The translations under genes were made by a program, and so were the position numbers. From CAZVYJ01 sp964631565 (GTDB lineage Bacteria > Planctomycetota > Phycisphaerae > SM23-33): DNA of 64,000 bases. The DNA lies in the NCBI GenBank assembly GCA_964631565.1, contig CAZVYJ010000004.1:27555-91554 (forward strand), given 5' to 3'. The notes beneath the pieces were generated by a model. It searched no databases and was not told the DNA's origin. It saw only the letters and a program-made list of their open reading frames with translations. Shown here piece by piece: positions 35,985 through 45,701 of the stretch (positions are counted from its first letter, which is position 1; every line of letters starts with the position of its first letter).

Positions 35985-36962
35985 ATGAAAAGACCGCTTT
36001 GGGCAGCGACGCTTTTACTTGTGTTCACCGTGTGTGGGTGCGGCTCGCAATCGGTGCTCCTGGATACCGACAGCGAGTACCTGTTTGTCGGCTTCGACGC
36101 CGTATCGCTTCCGGGCGAGCAGGTGCAGCTGCAGGCCCGCCTGCAGGCCGGCGACCTGCTTCGGCCGCAACAGGGCTATGTCGTCAGGTTCTATCGCGAC
36201 GGCAAATTGTTCAAAATAGCCGAGACCGACAGACAAGGCATGGCCACGGTAAGCTTCACGCCCGAAAAACCCGGGATTTACAATTTCACCGCGGACCTGT
36301 CACCGAACGGTTTCGCCGACAGGATGCCGGCTGCTCAGAATCTGCTTGTCGCCTGCTACAGCGCCGAAGAACCCATACTGGTGGTTGACCTGGACAAGAC
36401 GCTGGTCGCCTCCGGCTTTGAAACAGTGCTCATCGGCGACCCGCAGCCCATGGCCGGCTCGGTAAAGGTCATGCAGCGGCTTGCGGGAACGTATTCCATT
36501 ATTTATCTGACGCATCGCCCGGATTATTTCGGCCCCAAGAGCAAGGCCTGGCTGCAGAAAAACGGTTACCCGGCCGGGCCGGTGCTGATGTCGGATATCG
36601 AGGGCTTTTTAAGCGGCAGCGGCGCATATAAAAGCAATGCCCTCATGGAACTCCGCAAGAAGTTCACCAACATCGAAATCGGAATCGGCGACAAGGTGTC
36701 CGACGCCCAGTCGTACTACGACAATTACATGCAGTCTTTCCTGATTATGGATATGCCGGCGTCGCCGACGGCAATGCAGCTGCGAGAAATGGCCGACTCG
36801 CTTGAGCCCCTGCCGGATGACGTGCAGGTGGTTTCGTCCTGGGCGCAGATAGAGGCGGCGATATTCGAGGGAGAAAAATTCCCACGGTCGCAGGCTCAGG
36901 AGCAGCTTATCAGCAGAGCCGACGCGCTTGAACCGGCGGCGACGCAGCCCGCGAAAAATTAA
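35985..36962 (+). CDS. exported lipoprotein with LNS2-like HAD domain
   Basis: A 325-residue lipoprotein (lipobox VCGC near residue 19). Residues about 25-120 are an Ig-like beta domain (GEQVQLQARLQAGDLLRPQQ). Residues about 125-260 resemble the LNS2 domain of lipins and phosphatidylinositol transfer proteins: DLDKTL nucleophile motif, YLTHRP motif II, and GIGDKVSDAQSYYD acidic motif. In a DxDxT enzyme the usual DGT is DKT here. An exported phosphatase acting on phospholipid headgroups is possible. The gene starts 155 bases after the divergent neighbour and precedes another lipoprotein gene. Confidence 0.78.
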   Translation: MKRPLWAATLLLVFTVCGCGSQSVLLDTDSEYLFVGFDAVSLPGEQVQLQARLQAGDLLRPQQGYVVRFYRDGKLFKIAETDRQGMATVSFTPEKPGIYNFTADLSPNGFADRMPAAQNLLVACYSAEEPILVVDLDKTLVASGFETVLIGDPQPMAGSVKVMQRLAGTYSIIYLTHRPDYFGPKSKAWLQKNGYPAGPVLMSDIEGFLSGSGAYKSNALMELRKKFTNIEIGIGDKVSDAQSYYDNYMQSFLIMDMPASPTAMQLREMADSLEPLPDDVQVVSSWAQIEAAIFEGEKFPRSQAQEQLISRADALEPAATQPAKN

Positions 36963-37001
36963 CAGTTCTTGTATCAAAGCCATCGGCTTGGGAGACAGAC
37001 T

Positions 37002-38423
37002 GTGAAAACAACATCATACATCTGCTTCATCGTCATGGCGGTCGGCGTCGTCGGCTGCATTCCCAGCGAAAAACTCGCCGAAAATGAAATGGATGGGTAC
37101 TGGCTTCTCAATGCGGACACCTGGCCGGATGCGCAGCGCCAGCCGCTGGAGCTTGCCGGAAGGACCCTGCCGGCAAAATGGATATTCCGCCAGGACCCCA
37201 GCCTTATCTGGTCGACCGTCAGCATGGTCCGGGCCATAGATTCGCTTGAAGACGGGACGGAAGTATTCGACGTTTCAATCAGCCCGACCCACGCCGACAT
37301 GCTGGTTTCCATACTCAAGGAGGCCCGCATGACGATAGAAGACCTTCGCGAAATAGCCGACCCGGGCGCCCGCAGAAGCCCTGAACGATGGTCCGCCGTC
37401 GTCGCTTCGTCGCTGGTTTCAATTGAAAAGATAGCCCGTCTGACTACATCGCAGGAACATCACGATGCGACTGCCGGCGCGGACGAGCCGCTCGGCTGGT
37501 CCGCCGGGCCTATGCTTCAGATGGTCACCGCGTATCTGAACGAGCGGACCGGCGGCGACCTGCTGGCCGGCATGGGCATGAACGAAGCCGGCCGACTGCG
37601 CGAAGCACTGGTGCAGATGGTGCTGAGGCTGAGTTTCGCCGCCGGCGGCAAGCAGGACCCGGCGGACCTGCGCGACTATGTAGTCGCCCTTATGCGCGAC
37701 TCGGACAAGCCCGAAATACTGGAGAAAACACTCGTTGACGTTCTCCGCAAGAATTTCGAAAAGGCTCCTCCAGCCGAGCCGGGTAATCGATTGTCCGGCC
37801 TGATAGGCACCGCCTTCGCAGTTGCGCCTAAAGCCATAGGAATGTTTGAAACTTTCATCTCGCAGTGGAACAAGATGGAGTACATCGAGCTGGAATTCCG
37901 GCATGAAAACAACATGCCAGTGGTTTCAGTCGTCATCAAGGTTCAGCCCGGCAAAGAACTCCGCCTTGACAGGCAGTTTTTCATGCAGCCGGCGCTGGTG
38001 TTTCGCGGCGGCACAAGGATAACCATCCAGCCCCATGTCACGCGGACGGCCGAGACAGTCGTGCTGTTCGAGCCGCTCGAAGGCGGCCAGGCCGAGTTGC
38101 GGTTCGAGGGCCTGCTTTACGGCATGGTGCGTCTGCTCGCCCTGCCGCTGTCGAACGCAGCTCTGCGCGAGGTGCGGGTTTCGACGGAATCCCACACCGG
38201 CCAGCGGCTGACAAGCGTCACCATTCTTATGGAGGCTACAGACGGCAGCAAGGACGCCCGCAGGATAATGACGGTTCAGGATGTCCGCGATATGCAGACG
38301 GACCGAAGCCCGTTTGCGGTTATCCAGAAAACCACCAGGACCGAGCAGATATTCAACTACCTGACGCCGACCCGACGTTACATGTATCGCCGCGTCAAGA
38401 CGCCTGATGAAGGGCGGAAATAG
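37002..38423 (+). CDS. lipoprotein of unknown function
   Basis: A 473-residue lipoprotein starting at GTG 37002, where GGGAG lies about 6-9 bases upstream; a TTG 11 codons earlier is less likely. The lipobox is VVGC. The mature protein is mixed alpha/beta without a family I recognise. It includes TEVFDVSISPTHADMLVSIL, a helical middle (LREALVQMVLRLSFAAGGKQ) and a beta-rich end. It follows the LNS2-like lipoprotein by 39 bases in the same direction, so the two may act together. Confidence 0.75.
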   Translation: MKTTSYICFIVMAVGVVGCIPSEKLAENEMDGYWLLNADTWPDAQRQPLELAGRTLPAKWIFRQDPSLIWSTVSMVRAIDSLEDGTEVFDVSISPTHADMLVSILKEARMTIEDLREIADPGARRSPERWSAVVASSLVSIEKIARLTTSQEHHDATAGADEPLGWSAGPMLQMVTAYLNERTGGDLLAGMGMNEAGRLREALVQMVLRLSFAAGGKQDPADLRDYVVALMRDSDKPEILEKTLVDVLRKNFEKAPPAEPGNRLSGLIGTAFAVAPKAIGMFETFISQWNKMEYIELEFRHENNMPVVSVVIKVQPGKELRLDRQFFMQPALVFRGGTRITIQPHVTRTAETVVLFEPLEGGQAELRFEGLLYGMVRLLALPLSNAALREVRVSTESHTGQRLTSVTILMEATDGSKDARRIMTVQDVRDMQTDRSPFAVIQKTTRTEQIFNYLTPTRRYMYRRVKTPDEGRK

Positions 38424-38459
38424 AATCCAGCCCTCGTCGGCAAAAGTGTCGCCTGCCCG

Positions 38460-41400
38460 TTATCTTATGTCGCGGTGATAGCTCTGCAGCGATTTTACAT
38501 CGTTGCTGGAGAACCTTCTGGCGCTGATTCCTTCCGCAGCTGCCCTTGCCGCCGCCAGCGTTGTTATATAAGGCACGCGGTACTTGATGGCGGTTTTGCG
38601 TATGTAAGAATCGTCATGTTTGCTGAGCTTGCCGACGGGGGTGTTTATAACCAGCTGCACTTCGCTGTTTTTGATTGCGTCGGTAATATTGGGCCGGCCC
38701 TCATATTCCTTCTTTATCAGTTCGGAGGCGATGCCAATCTCGCTCAGGAACCTGTGCGTGCCTTCGGTAGCCCTGATTTTGAATCCCAATTCAGCGAACC
38801 GTCTCGCCACATCGCCGACTTCAGGACGATCATCCTGGGAGACCGTAATAAGAACCGTGCCGGTCATGGGCAGGAATTGCTTGGCGCCTTCCTGCGCCTT
38901 GTAAAAGGCCATGCCGAACGATTCGGCCATACCGAGCACCTCGCCGGTGGATCTCATTTCAGGCCCAAGCAGCGGATCGACTTCAGGGAACATCGGGAAC
39001 GGAAAGACCGCTTCCTTAACGCCGAAATGAGGTATGGTCTTTTGCGTCAGGTTAAGGTCTTTAATCTTCGCGCCGAGCATGACCTGCGTAGCGATACGAG
39101 CCATGGATACGTTGCACACCTTGGAAACCAGCGGCACGGTTCTGGATGCCCTGGGATTTGCTTCCAGCACGTAAACTATATCGTTGGCTATCGCATACTG
39201 GATGTTCATAAGACCGACTACGCCGAGTTTACAGGCGATTCGCCTGGTGTACTCGTTGATTGTGTCCAGGTGCTTCTGCGGAATTGTTATCGGCGGGATA
39301 ACGCACGCCGAATCGCCCGAGTGGATGCCGGCCAGCTCGATATGCTCCATGACAGCCGGCACAAAGGCGTCTTCGCCGTCGGATATCGCGTCCGCTTCCG
39401 TTTCAATGGCGTTCTCAAGAAACTTGTCGATAAGAATGGGCCTGTCAGGCGTTATTCCGACTGCTCCTTCGACATAGTGGCGGAGCATCATCTCGTCGTG
39501 GATGACTTCCATGCCGCGGCCGCCCAGAACATAGGACGGACGAACCATCAGCGGATATCCGATTTTTTCCGCGACTTTCAGCGCCTGGTCGATGTTGCTG
39601 GCCATCCCGGACTTCGGCATCGGGATGCCCAGTTTTTCCATTATGATGCGGAAACGGTCCCTGTCTTCGGCAAGATCGATAGTCTCGGGCGGCGTGCCGA
39701 GAATTTTGACGCCGGCTTCTTCCAGTTCTCTGGCGATATTCAGGGGCGTCTGCCCGCCGAACTGGACAACCACGCCTTCAGGCTTTTCCTTGTTGTAAAT
39801 GCTCAGAACGTCTTCGACGGTAAGAGGCTCGAAATAAAGCTTGTTGGACGTGTCATAATCGGTCGATACGGTTTCCGGGTTGCAGTTCACCATTATCGAT
39901 TCGAACCCGGCATCTCTCAGCGCGAAGGCCGCATGAACGCAGCAATAATCGAACTCTATACCCTGTCCGATTCTGTTAGGCCCGCCGCCCAGAACCATCA
40001 CCTTCTTGTTGCTGCTGACGGTAGTCCGGTCAGGGGCGTTATATGTCGAAAAATAGTACGCGGCGTTTTCCACGCCGCTGACAGGCACCGGTTCCCAGCC
40101 CTCTACGACGCCGAGCGATATCCGCCGGCTGCGAATCGTTTTTTCGTCAATGCCGAGAATCTGGGCGAGATATTTATCCGCAAATCCGTCTTTCTTGGCC
40201 TGAATGAGCAGCCGATCCGGCGGGGTTTTGCCCTTGTATTTCAGAATCTGTTCTTCAAGCTCGACCAGTTCTTTCATCTGCTGGATGAACCATGCCTTGA
40301 TGTATGTTTTTTCATGCAGCTGCTCGATTGTCGCCCCTTTTCTCAGGGCCTCATACATTATGAACTGCCGCTCGCTCGAAGGATCGACCAGCATTTCCAT
40401 CAATTTGTCCAACGAACGGCGGTTGAAGTCCTTGGCGAATCCCAGTCCGTACCGCCCGTTTTCAAGGGAACGAATGGCTTTCTGGAAGGCTTCCTTGTAA
40501 TTTTTGCCTATGGACATCACCTCGCCGACGGCTCGCATCTGCGTGCCCAGTTTGTCCTGGGCGCCTTTGAACTTTTCAAAAGCCCATCGCGCGAATTTAA
40601 CGACAACGTAATCTCCGGACGGCGTGTATTTTTCGAGGGTTCCGTCCCGCCAGTAGGGAATTTCGTCCAGCGTGAGGCCGGCCGCCAGTTTGGATGAAAC
40701 CAGGGCGATCGGAAAACCGGTCGCCTTTGACGCCAGCGCTGAACTGCGCGAAGTGCGAGGATTGATTTCAATGACGACGACCCGGCCCGTTTTCGGATCG
40801 TGTGCGAACTGCACGTTCGTGCCGCCGATAACCTTTATCGCCTCCACGATTTTGTATGAATATTCCTGCAGTCGTTTCTGGAGCGATTCATCTATCGTCA
40901 GCATGGGGGCTGTGCAGTACGAGTCGCCGGTATGCACGCCCATTGCGTCAACGTTTTCGATGAAGCAGACCGTTATCATCTGCCCCTTGGCGTCGCGGAC
41001 GACTTCCAGTTCAAGCTCTTCCCATCCGAGGACGGATTCCTCGACCAGAATCTGATTTATGAGACTGGCGGCGATTCCGCGGCTGGCGACAACGCGCAGT
41101 TCCTCCACATTATATACAAGTCCGCCGCCTGTCCCGCCCATTGTGTAGGCAGGCCGGATGACTACGGGGTAGCCGAGTTCCGAGGCGACTTTCTCGGCGT
41201 CCTCGACAGTGTACACAGCCTTGCTCTTCGGCATTTCGATGCCGAGCGAATTCATCGTGTTCTTAAATGCGATGCGGTCTTCGCCGCGCTCTATTGCGTC
41301 GATTTCCACGCCGATTATTTTGACGTTATATTTATCGAGGATGCCCGCCTTGGAAAGTTCCGAACTGAGATTCAGTCCGGTCTGGCCGCCGAGGTTCGGC

Positions 41401-41660
41401 AGCAGCGCGTCGGGGCGCTCCTTTTCAATGATTTTCGTCATGACCTCCAGGGTGAGCGGCTCGATGTAAGTTACATCCGCCATTCCGGGGTCCGTCATGA
41501 TCGTAGCCGGGTTGGAATTCACCAGAACAATCTTGTACCCCAGTTCACGAAGGGCCTTGCAGGCCTGCGTGCCGGAGTAGTCGAATTCACAAGCCTGACC
41601 TATGACTATGGGCCCCGAGCCTATAATCATCACCTTCTTAATATCACTTCTTTTCGGCAT
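38460..41660 (-). CDS. carB: carbamoyl-phosphate synthase large subunit
   Basis: A 1066-residue CarB. The ATG at 41660 begins MPKRSDIKKVMIIGSGPI, the standard start, with AAAGGAA upstream; longer in-frame starts add unrelated sequence. Two ATP-grasp halves are evident: the first with VIRPAYTMGGTGGGLVYNVE, the second with VMVLGGGPNRIGQGIEFDYC and VRPSYVLGGRGMEVIHDE. The C-terminal regulatory domain (about 935-1066) has VLITVSQDDRPEVGDVARRF. It makes carbamoyl phosphate for pyrimidines and arginine. No carA lies in the window. It converges with the unknown lipoprotein, 36 bases apart. Confidence 0.98.
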   Translation of the reverse strand: MPKRSDIKKVMIIGSGPIVIGQACEFDYSGTQACKALRELGYKIVLVNSNPATIMTDPGMADVTYIEPLTLEVMTKIIEKERPDALLPNLGGQTGLNLSSELSKAGILDKYNVKIIGVEIDAIERGEDRIAFKNTMNSLGIEMPKSKAVYTVEDAEKVASELGYPVVIRPAYTMGGTGGGLVYNVEELRVVASRGIAASLINQILVEESVLGWEELELEVVRDAKGQMITVCFIENVDAMGVHTGDSYCTAPMLTIDESLQKRLQEYSYKIVEAIKVIGGTNVQFAHDPKTGRVVVIEINPRTSRSSALASKATGFPIALVSSKLAAGLTLDEIPYWRDGTLEKYTPSGDYVVVKFARWAFEKFKGAQDKLGTQMRAVGEVMSIGKNYKEAFQKAIRSLENGRYGLGFAKDFNRRSLDKLMEMLVDPSSERQFIMYEALRKGATIEQLHEKTYIKAWFIQQMKELVELEEQILKYKGKTPPDRLLIQAKKDGFADKYLAQILGIDEKTIRSRRISLGVVEGWEPVPVSGVENAAYYFSTYNAPDRTTVSSNKKVMVLGGGPNRIGQGIEFDYCCVHAAFALRDAGFESIMVNCNPETVSTDYDTSNKLYFEPLTVEDVLSIYNKEKPEGVVVQFGGQTPLNIARELEEAGVKILGTPPETIDLAEDRDRFRIIMEKLGIPMPKSGMASNIDQALKVAEKIGYPLMVRPSYVLGGRGMEVIHDEMMLRHYVEGAVGITPDRPILIDKFLENAIETEADAISDGEDAFVPAVMEHIELAGIHSGDSACVIPPITIPQKHLDTINEYTRRIACKLGVVGLMNIQYAIANDIVYVLEANPRASRTVPLVSKVCNVSMARIATQVMLGAKIKDLNLTQKTIPHFGVKEAVFPFPMFPEVDPLLGPEMRSTGEVLGMAESFGMAFYKAQEGAKQFLPMTGTVLITVSQDDRPEVGDVARRFAELGFKIRATEGTHRFLSEIGIASELIKKEYEGRPNITDAIKNSEVQLVINTPVGKLSKHDDSYIRKTAIKYRVPYITTLAAARAAAEGISARRFSSNDVKSLQSYHRDIR

Positions 41661-41796
41661 GAATGTTCCTTTTCTCTCTTGTGTCGATACACAACCAGCG
41701 CAGATAGCGCAAGAAGTGGCCGGAAACTTAAGGCCTTTGGGTGCGGATCGGACAATAGACAAATAGAAGAAAGCTGCTCCGCTGTCAAGCAACCTG

Positions 41797-42474
41797 TTAC
41801 CGGTTTGTTGCAGCAGTTCTCCCGGACTCCGTATCCAGCCCGAAAACTGCGGCAAAGCGATGAATCATCCGCCGCTTTACTTCGCCCATATCCGGCTGCG
41901 AGCCAAGCAGCTTTGACATGCTGGTCATGCTCGTTTCGCGCCGGCCGCACGGCACGATAAAATCAAAGTGTGAAAGGTTTGTGGATACATTTAACGCCAG
42001 TCCGTGCCACGCCGCCCATTTGCGGACGGCAATGCCGACGGATGCAATTTTATCTCCTCCAACCCATACGCCCCGCTGGTTTTCGTCGCGCCGGCCTTCG
42101 ATGCCGAACCCGGCCAGCACGCGGAGCACGACTTCTTCAAGGTTGCGCACATATTGTCGTACGCTCAGACTGCCCAGCCGCATTATGGGATAAACGACAA
42201 GCTGCCCCGGGCCGTGATAAGTTACTTCGCCGCCCCTTGCGGTTTCGTGAATCTGTACGCCGGCCTTCGCAAGCTGCTCCGCCGATGCAACGATATCCGT
42301 CCTGCAGCCCCGGCGCCCCAGCGTGATTACCGGAGGGTCATGCTCGACCAGCAGGAGATGCGCCGGCGCAGCCGGGTCAGCTATTGCCTTATCCAGCAGG
42401 TTGCGCTGAAGCCTGCAGGCGGTCTGGTAATCGCACCGTCCGAGATCGACATGCAGCAGTTCGGGCATCGGCAT
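41797..42474 (-). CDS. lipB: octanoyltransferase LipB
   Basis: A 225-residue lipoate biosynthesis enzyme that moves octanoyl from acyl carrier protein to lipoyl domains, such as GcvH. The start at 42474 follows the gcvPB stop by 5 bases. Motifs: RGGEVTYHGPGQLVVYPI, the lysine in KIASVGIAVRKW, and the catalytic cysteine in VPCGRRETSMTS, where the family has CG followed by a TSL. Placement at the end of the glycine-cleavage operon provides the cofactor needed for GcvH. Confidence 0.93.
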   Translation of the reverse strand: MPMPELLHVDLGRCDYQTACRLQRNLLDKAIADPAAPAHLLLVEHDPPVITLGRRGCRTDIVASAEQLAKAGVQIHETARGGEVTYHGPGQLVVYPIMRLGSLSVRQYVRNLEEVVLRVLAGFGIEGRRDENQRGVWVGGDKIASVGIAVRKWAAWHGLALNVSTNLSHFDFIVPCGRRETSMTSMSKLLGSQPDMGEVKRRMIHRFAAVFGLDTESGRTAATNR

Positions 42475-42479
42475 CAGCC

Positions 42480-43937
42480 TCAGGCGTTGCCTCCAAGCGA
42501 AGCGAGGTCCGGCTGCCTGGCTGCGCGAACTTCGTCCAGCCGGCTTATCGGCGTGGTTTTCGGGCATTCGGTAATCCGCTGCGGATCGCTTTCGGCGAGT
42601 CTGGCGATATCGATCATCGCCTGGATGAACATGTCGATGGTTTCCTTCGACTCGGTTTCGGTCGGCTCAATCATTATTGCTTCGGGTACAATGAGCGGGA
42701 AATACACCGTCGGCGGATGGTAGCCGCGGTCTATCAGCGCCTTGGCGATATCTATCGCGTGAACGCCTTTTGCCGCCTGGCGCGACGCCGAGAAAACGCA
42801 CTCGTGCTTGCAGAGCTGGTCATACGGCAGGTCGTAGAACGGCTGAAGCTTCTTTTTTATGTAGTTGGCGTTCAGCACGGCGTTTTCCGCGACGCGGTGA
42901 AGCCCCTCCCTGCCGAGCATGAGTATATACGCGTACGCCCGCAGCAGTATGGCGAAGTTGCCGTAGAACGGCGCGACGTAGCCGATGGATTTCGGCCTGT
43001 CGTAATCGAGATAGTAGCTGCCGTTTGTGTTTTTGCAGACAATCGATATCGGCAGAAAATCGACCAGTTTATCGACCACGCCGACCGGTCCCGCGCCAGG
43101 CCCGCCGCCGCCATGGGGCGTGCCGAACGTTTTATGCACGTTGACGTGGACGATGTCGAAACCCATGTCGCCGGGTTTGCATCGCCCGAGCAGCGCGTTC
43201 AGGTTCGCGCCATCGTAATACATCAGCCCGTCAACTTTGTGGACCAGTTCGCATATTTCCTTCACACGCTTGTTGAACAGGCCAAGCGTGTTCGGGCATG
43301 TCAGCATGACGCCGGCAACCTTGTCGTTGAGTTCCGCCTTGAGAGCCTCGATGTCCATAAGTCCGGTTTTGTCGGACGGAATGGTTTTCACGTCGTAGCC
43401 GACCAAGGCTGCACTAGCCGGGTTCGTGCCATGGGCGCTGTCCGGGATGAACATGACGTTCTTGTCGTTGCCCTTATCCTTATGATAGGCGGCGATAATC
43501 ATCGTGCCGGTGAGTTCGCCGTGCGCGCCTGCGAGCGGCTGCATGGTGAAGCCGGCCATCCCGCAGATTTCGCGAAGCAGCATGTCCATTTCGTACAGAA
43601 CAGCCAGCGCACCCTGGACAAGCCCGTCGCCGGCGGGCAGCTGCGGCAGCAGAGGGTGCAGCTCGGCAAAGTGCGGGTTTCGCGCGATTCGTTCGGCTAC
43701 CTTCGGGTTGTACTTCATCGTGCACGAACCGAGTGGATAAAAGCCGTTGTCGACGCCGAAATTCCGCCTCGAAAGTTCTGTGAAATGCCGCACTACGTCC
43801 AGTTCGGAAAGTTCCGGCAGCTCAGCCGCCCTGTCGCGAAGCAGCGACGGATTGAACTGCACGGAAGTCGGCACATCTTTGCCGGCCGGCCTCAGGCCGC
43901 GGCGCCCGGCCACGGATTTTTCGAATATCAGTTTCAC
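42480..43937 (-). CDS. gcvPB: glycine dehydrogenase (P-protein) subunit 2
   Basis: A 485-residue PLP enzyme, the C-terminal half of the P-protein, which decarboxylates glycine and passes the aminomethyl group to lipoyl-GcvH. The PLP lysine is Lys269 in VHVNVHKTFGTPHGGGGPG. An N-terminal FYPLGSCTMKYNPK motif is also typical of this subunit. It overlaps gcvPA by 4 bases, the usual two-subunit arrangement, and precedes lipB. Confidence 0.96.
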   Translation of the reverse strand: MKLIFEKSVAGRRGLRPAGKDVPTSVQFNPSLLRDRAAELPELSELDVVRHFTELSRRNFGVDNGFYPLGSCTMKYNPKVAERIARNPHFAELHPLLPQLPAGDGLVQGALAVLYEMDMLLREICGMAGFTMQPLAGAHGELTGTMIIAAYHKDKGNDKNVMFIPDSAHGTNPASAALVGYDVKTIPSDKTGLMDIEALKAELNDKVAGVMLTCPNTLGLFNKRVKEICELVHKVDGLMYYDGANLNALLGRCKPGDMGFDIVHVNVHKTFGTPHGGGGPGAGPVGVVDKLVDFLPISIVCKNTNGSYYLDYDRPKSIGYVAPFYGNFAILLRAYAYILMLGREGLHRVAENAVLNANYIKKKLQPFYDLPYDQLCKHECVFSASRQAAKGVHAIDIAKALIDRGYHPPTVYFPLIVPEAIMIEPTETESKETIDMFIQAMIDIARLAESDPQRITECPKTTPISRLDEVRAARQPDLASLGGNA

Positions 43938-45268
43938 AGCGACTCCTCCAGTGCTTTGGCGAAGCTGTCTATGTCGTCTTTGCTTCGGGTTTCGGTGACG
44001 GCCACCAGCAGGCAGTTTTCCATGTTTTTGTAGTATCTGCCCAGCGGGAAGCCCGCGGCGAAGCCTCGCTTGAGCAGCTTGCTCATGACAGGCTCGGCCT
44101 TCGTCGGCAGCTCAAGCACGAACTCATTGAAGAACCACTTGTGCGGGAACCGCGTTTTGACTTTCGGAATTTCCAGCAGGCGTCGGCGCGCGTAGTCGGC
44201 CTTATCTGCGCACAGCTGCGCGATTTCCCGCAGACCGCTCTTGCCGAGCAGACTGAGGTAAACCAGCGAAGTCAGTGCGCAAAGCCCCTCGTTGGTGCAG
44301 ATGTTGGACATCGCCTTGTCGCGGCGGATGTGCTGCTCGCGCGCCTGCAGCGTAAGCACAAAGCCCTGGCGGCCCTGCGAATCGACAGTCCTGCCGACGA
44401 TCCGGCCCGGCATCTTGCGGACGTATTTCATGCGGCTGGTCATGAATCCAAGGTAAGGCCCGCCGAAAGAAAGCGGCATACCGAGGCTCTGGCCTTCGCC
44501 CGTGACAATGTCGGCGCCCATCGCTCCTGGCGTCTTGAACAGGCCGAGCGATATCGGATAGCAGGACATCACCAGCAGTGCGCCCGCAGCATGTGCCGCC
44601 TCGGCAATATCAGTCAGGTCGTCGAGGCAGCCGAAAAAGTTCGGATTCTGCAGGACGACAGCGGCTGTCCTGTCGTTAAGCGATTCCTTAAGCTGCTTGC
44701 GGCTGACCATGCCGTCCCGCGACGACGTTTCCACCAGCTCTATACCGAGGTTGCTGGTGTACGATCGGATCATTTTCCGGTAAATCGGGTTGACGCTGTC
44801 GTCGATAATTACGCGCCTGCGATTGGTGACGCGAATGGCCATGGTCATGGCTTCGTAGAGCGCGGTTCCGCCGTCGTACATGGAGGCGTTGGCGACTTCC
44901 ATCTCGGTCAGTCGGCATATCGCCGACTGGTACTCATAAATCGCCTGCAGCGTGCCCTGGGAAATTTCCGGCTGGTACGGCGTGTAGGCGGTATAGAACT
45001 CGCTGCGGGAGATAATCGCCTCGACCGCAGCGGGCACGAAGTGGTCGTAGAATCCGCCGCCCAGGAAACACGTCAGGTTTGTGGCGTTCTTTTCGCCGAT
45101 CCGCCGCATGTGGCGGGTAACCGCCTGCTCGGCCAGGCCGTCGGGTATGTTCAGCTTTCCGCATCGAAGCTGCGGCGGAATATCGGCGAACAGGTCATCG
45201 ACGCTCGAAAGGCCGATTTCGCTGAGCATCTGCCGCCGCTGCTCGTCAGTATTGGCTATAAAAGGCAT
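43934..45268 (-). CDS. gcvPA: glycine dehydrogenase (P-protein) subunit 1
   Basis: A 444-residue N-terminal half of the P-protein. It shows FLGGGFYDHFVPAAVEAIIS, then AYTPYQPEISQGTLQAIYEY and EVANASMYDGGTALYEAMTM, all family signatures. It has no PLP lysine of its own, as expected, and works as a heterodimer with GcvPB. It follows gcvH by 22 bases. Confidence 0.96.
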   Translation of the reverse strand: MPFIANTDEQRRQMLSEIGLSSVDDLFADIPPQLRCGKLNIPDGLAEQAVTRHMRRIGEKNATNLTCFLGGGFYDHFVPAAVEAIISRSEFYTAYTPYQPEISQGTLQAIYEYQSAICRLTEMEVANASMYDGGTALYEAMTMAIRVTNRRRVIIDDSVNPIYRKMIRSYTSNLGIELVETSSRDGMVSRKQLKESLNDRTAAVVLQNPNFFGCLDDLTDIAEAAHAAGALLVMSCYPISLGLFKTPGAMGADIVTGEGQSLGMPLSFGGPYLGFMTSRMKYVRKMPGRIVGRTVDSQGRQGFVLTLQAREQHIRRDKAMSNICTNEGLCALTSLVYLSLLGKSGLREIAQLCADKADYARRRLLEIPKVKTRFPHKWFFNEFVLELPTKAEPVMSKLLKRGFAAGFPLGRYYKNMENCLLVAVTETRSKDDIDSFAKALEESL

Positions 45269-45290
45269 CTACAGTTTCCTTTTGCGGGTT

Positions 45291-45677
45291 TTAGTGTCCG
45301 CCGCTTTTGATAAAGGCGTCGTACTCCGCAGCCGACATGAGATTGTCCAGCTCGCCGGGGTCGGAGGCCTTGATTTTCATCATCCACCCCCTGTTATACG
45401 GGTCCTCGCTGATGAGGGTCAATTCATCGGTGACCGCCAGGTTTGTTTCCGTGACCCGGCCGCTGACAGGCGAGTTGAGATCGACGGCAGCCTTAACGGA
45501 TTCGACCACGCCGAACGCGGTGTCCTGGCTGACTGCCGTTCCGACGGCCGGCAGCTCGACGAAAACTATATCGCCCAGTTGCTCCGCCGCGAAATCGGTA
45601 ATGCCGACAGTCACAACGTCGCCCTCGACCCTGGCCCATTCATGCGTCTTGGTGTACTTGAGATTTTCCGGGATCAT
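45291..45677 (-). CDS. gcvH: glycine cleavage system H protein
   Basis: A 128-residue lipoyl carrier. The ATG at 45677 is chosen over a TTG six codons earlier because GGAG lies 6-9 bases upstream. The lipoylation lysine sits in VVESVKAAVDLNSPVSG, in the usual E-S-V-K-A context. It carries the aminomethyl group from GcvP to GcvT. It starts 24 bases after the GcvT-SHMT fusion gene. Confidence 0.96.
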   Translation of the reverse strand: MIPENLKYTKTHEWARVEGDVVTVGITDFAAEQLGDIVFVELPAVGTAVSQDTAFGVVESVKAAVDLNSPVSGRVTETNLAVTDELTLISEDPYNRGWMMKIKASDPGELDNLMSAAEYDAFIKSGGH

Positions 45678-45701
45678 CCTCGAGCTCCAGTTCAAAAAGT
45701 T

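Noticed and set aside
36969..37001. TTG start for the unknown lipoprotein at 36969
   Set aside because: The GTG at 37002 has GGGAG at proper distance and begins the signal peptide directly.
38475..40697. A 740-codon plus-strand frame opposite carB
   Set aside because: It is antisense to a clear CarB, has no recognisable domain and no ribosome-binding site. High GC makes such long mirror frames common here.
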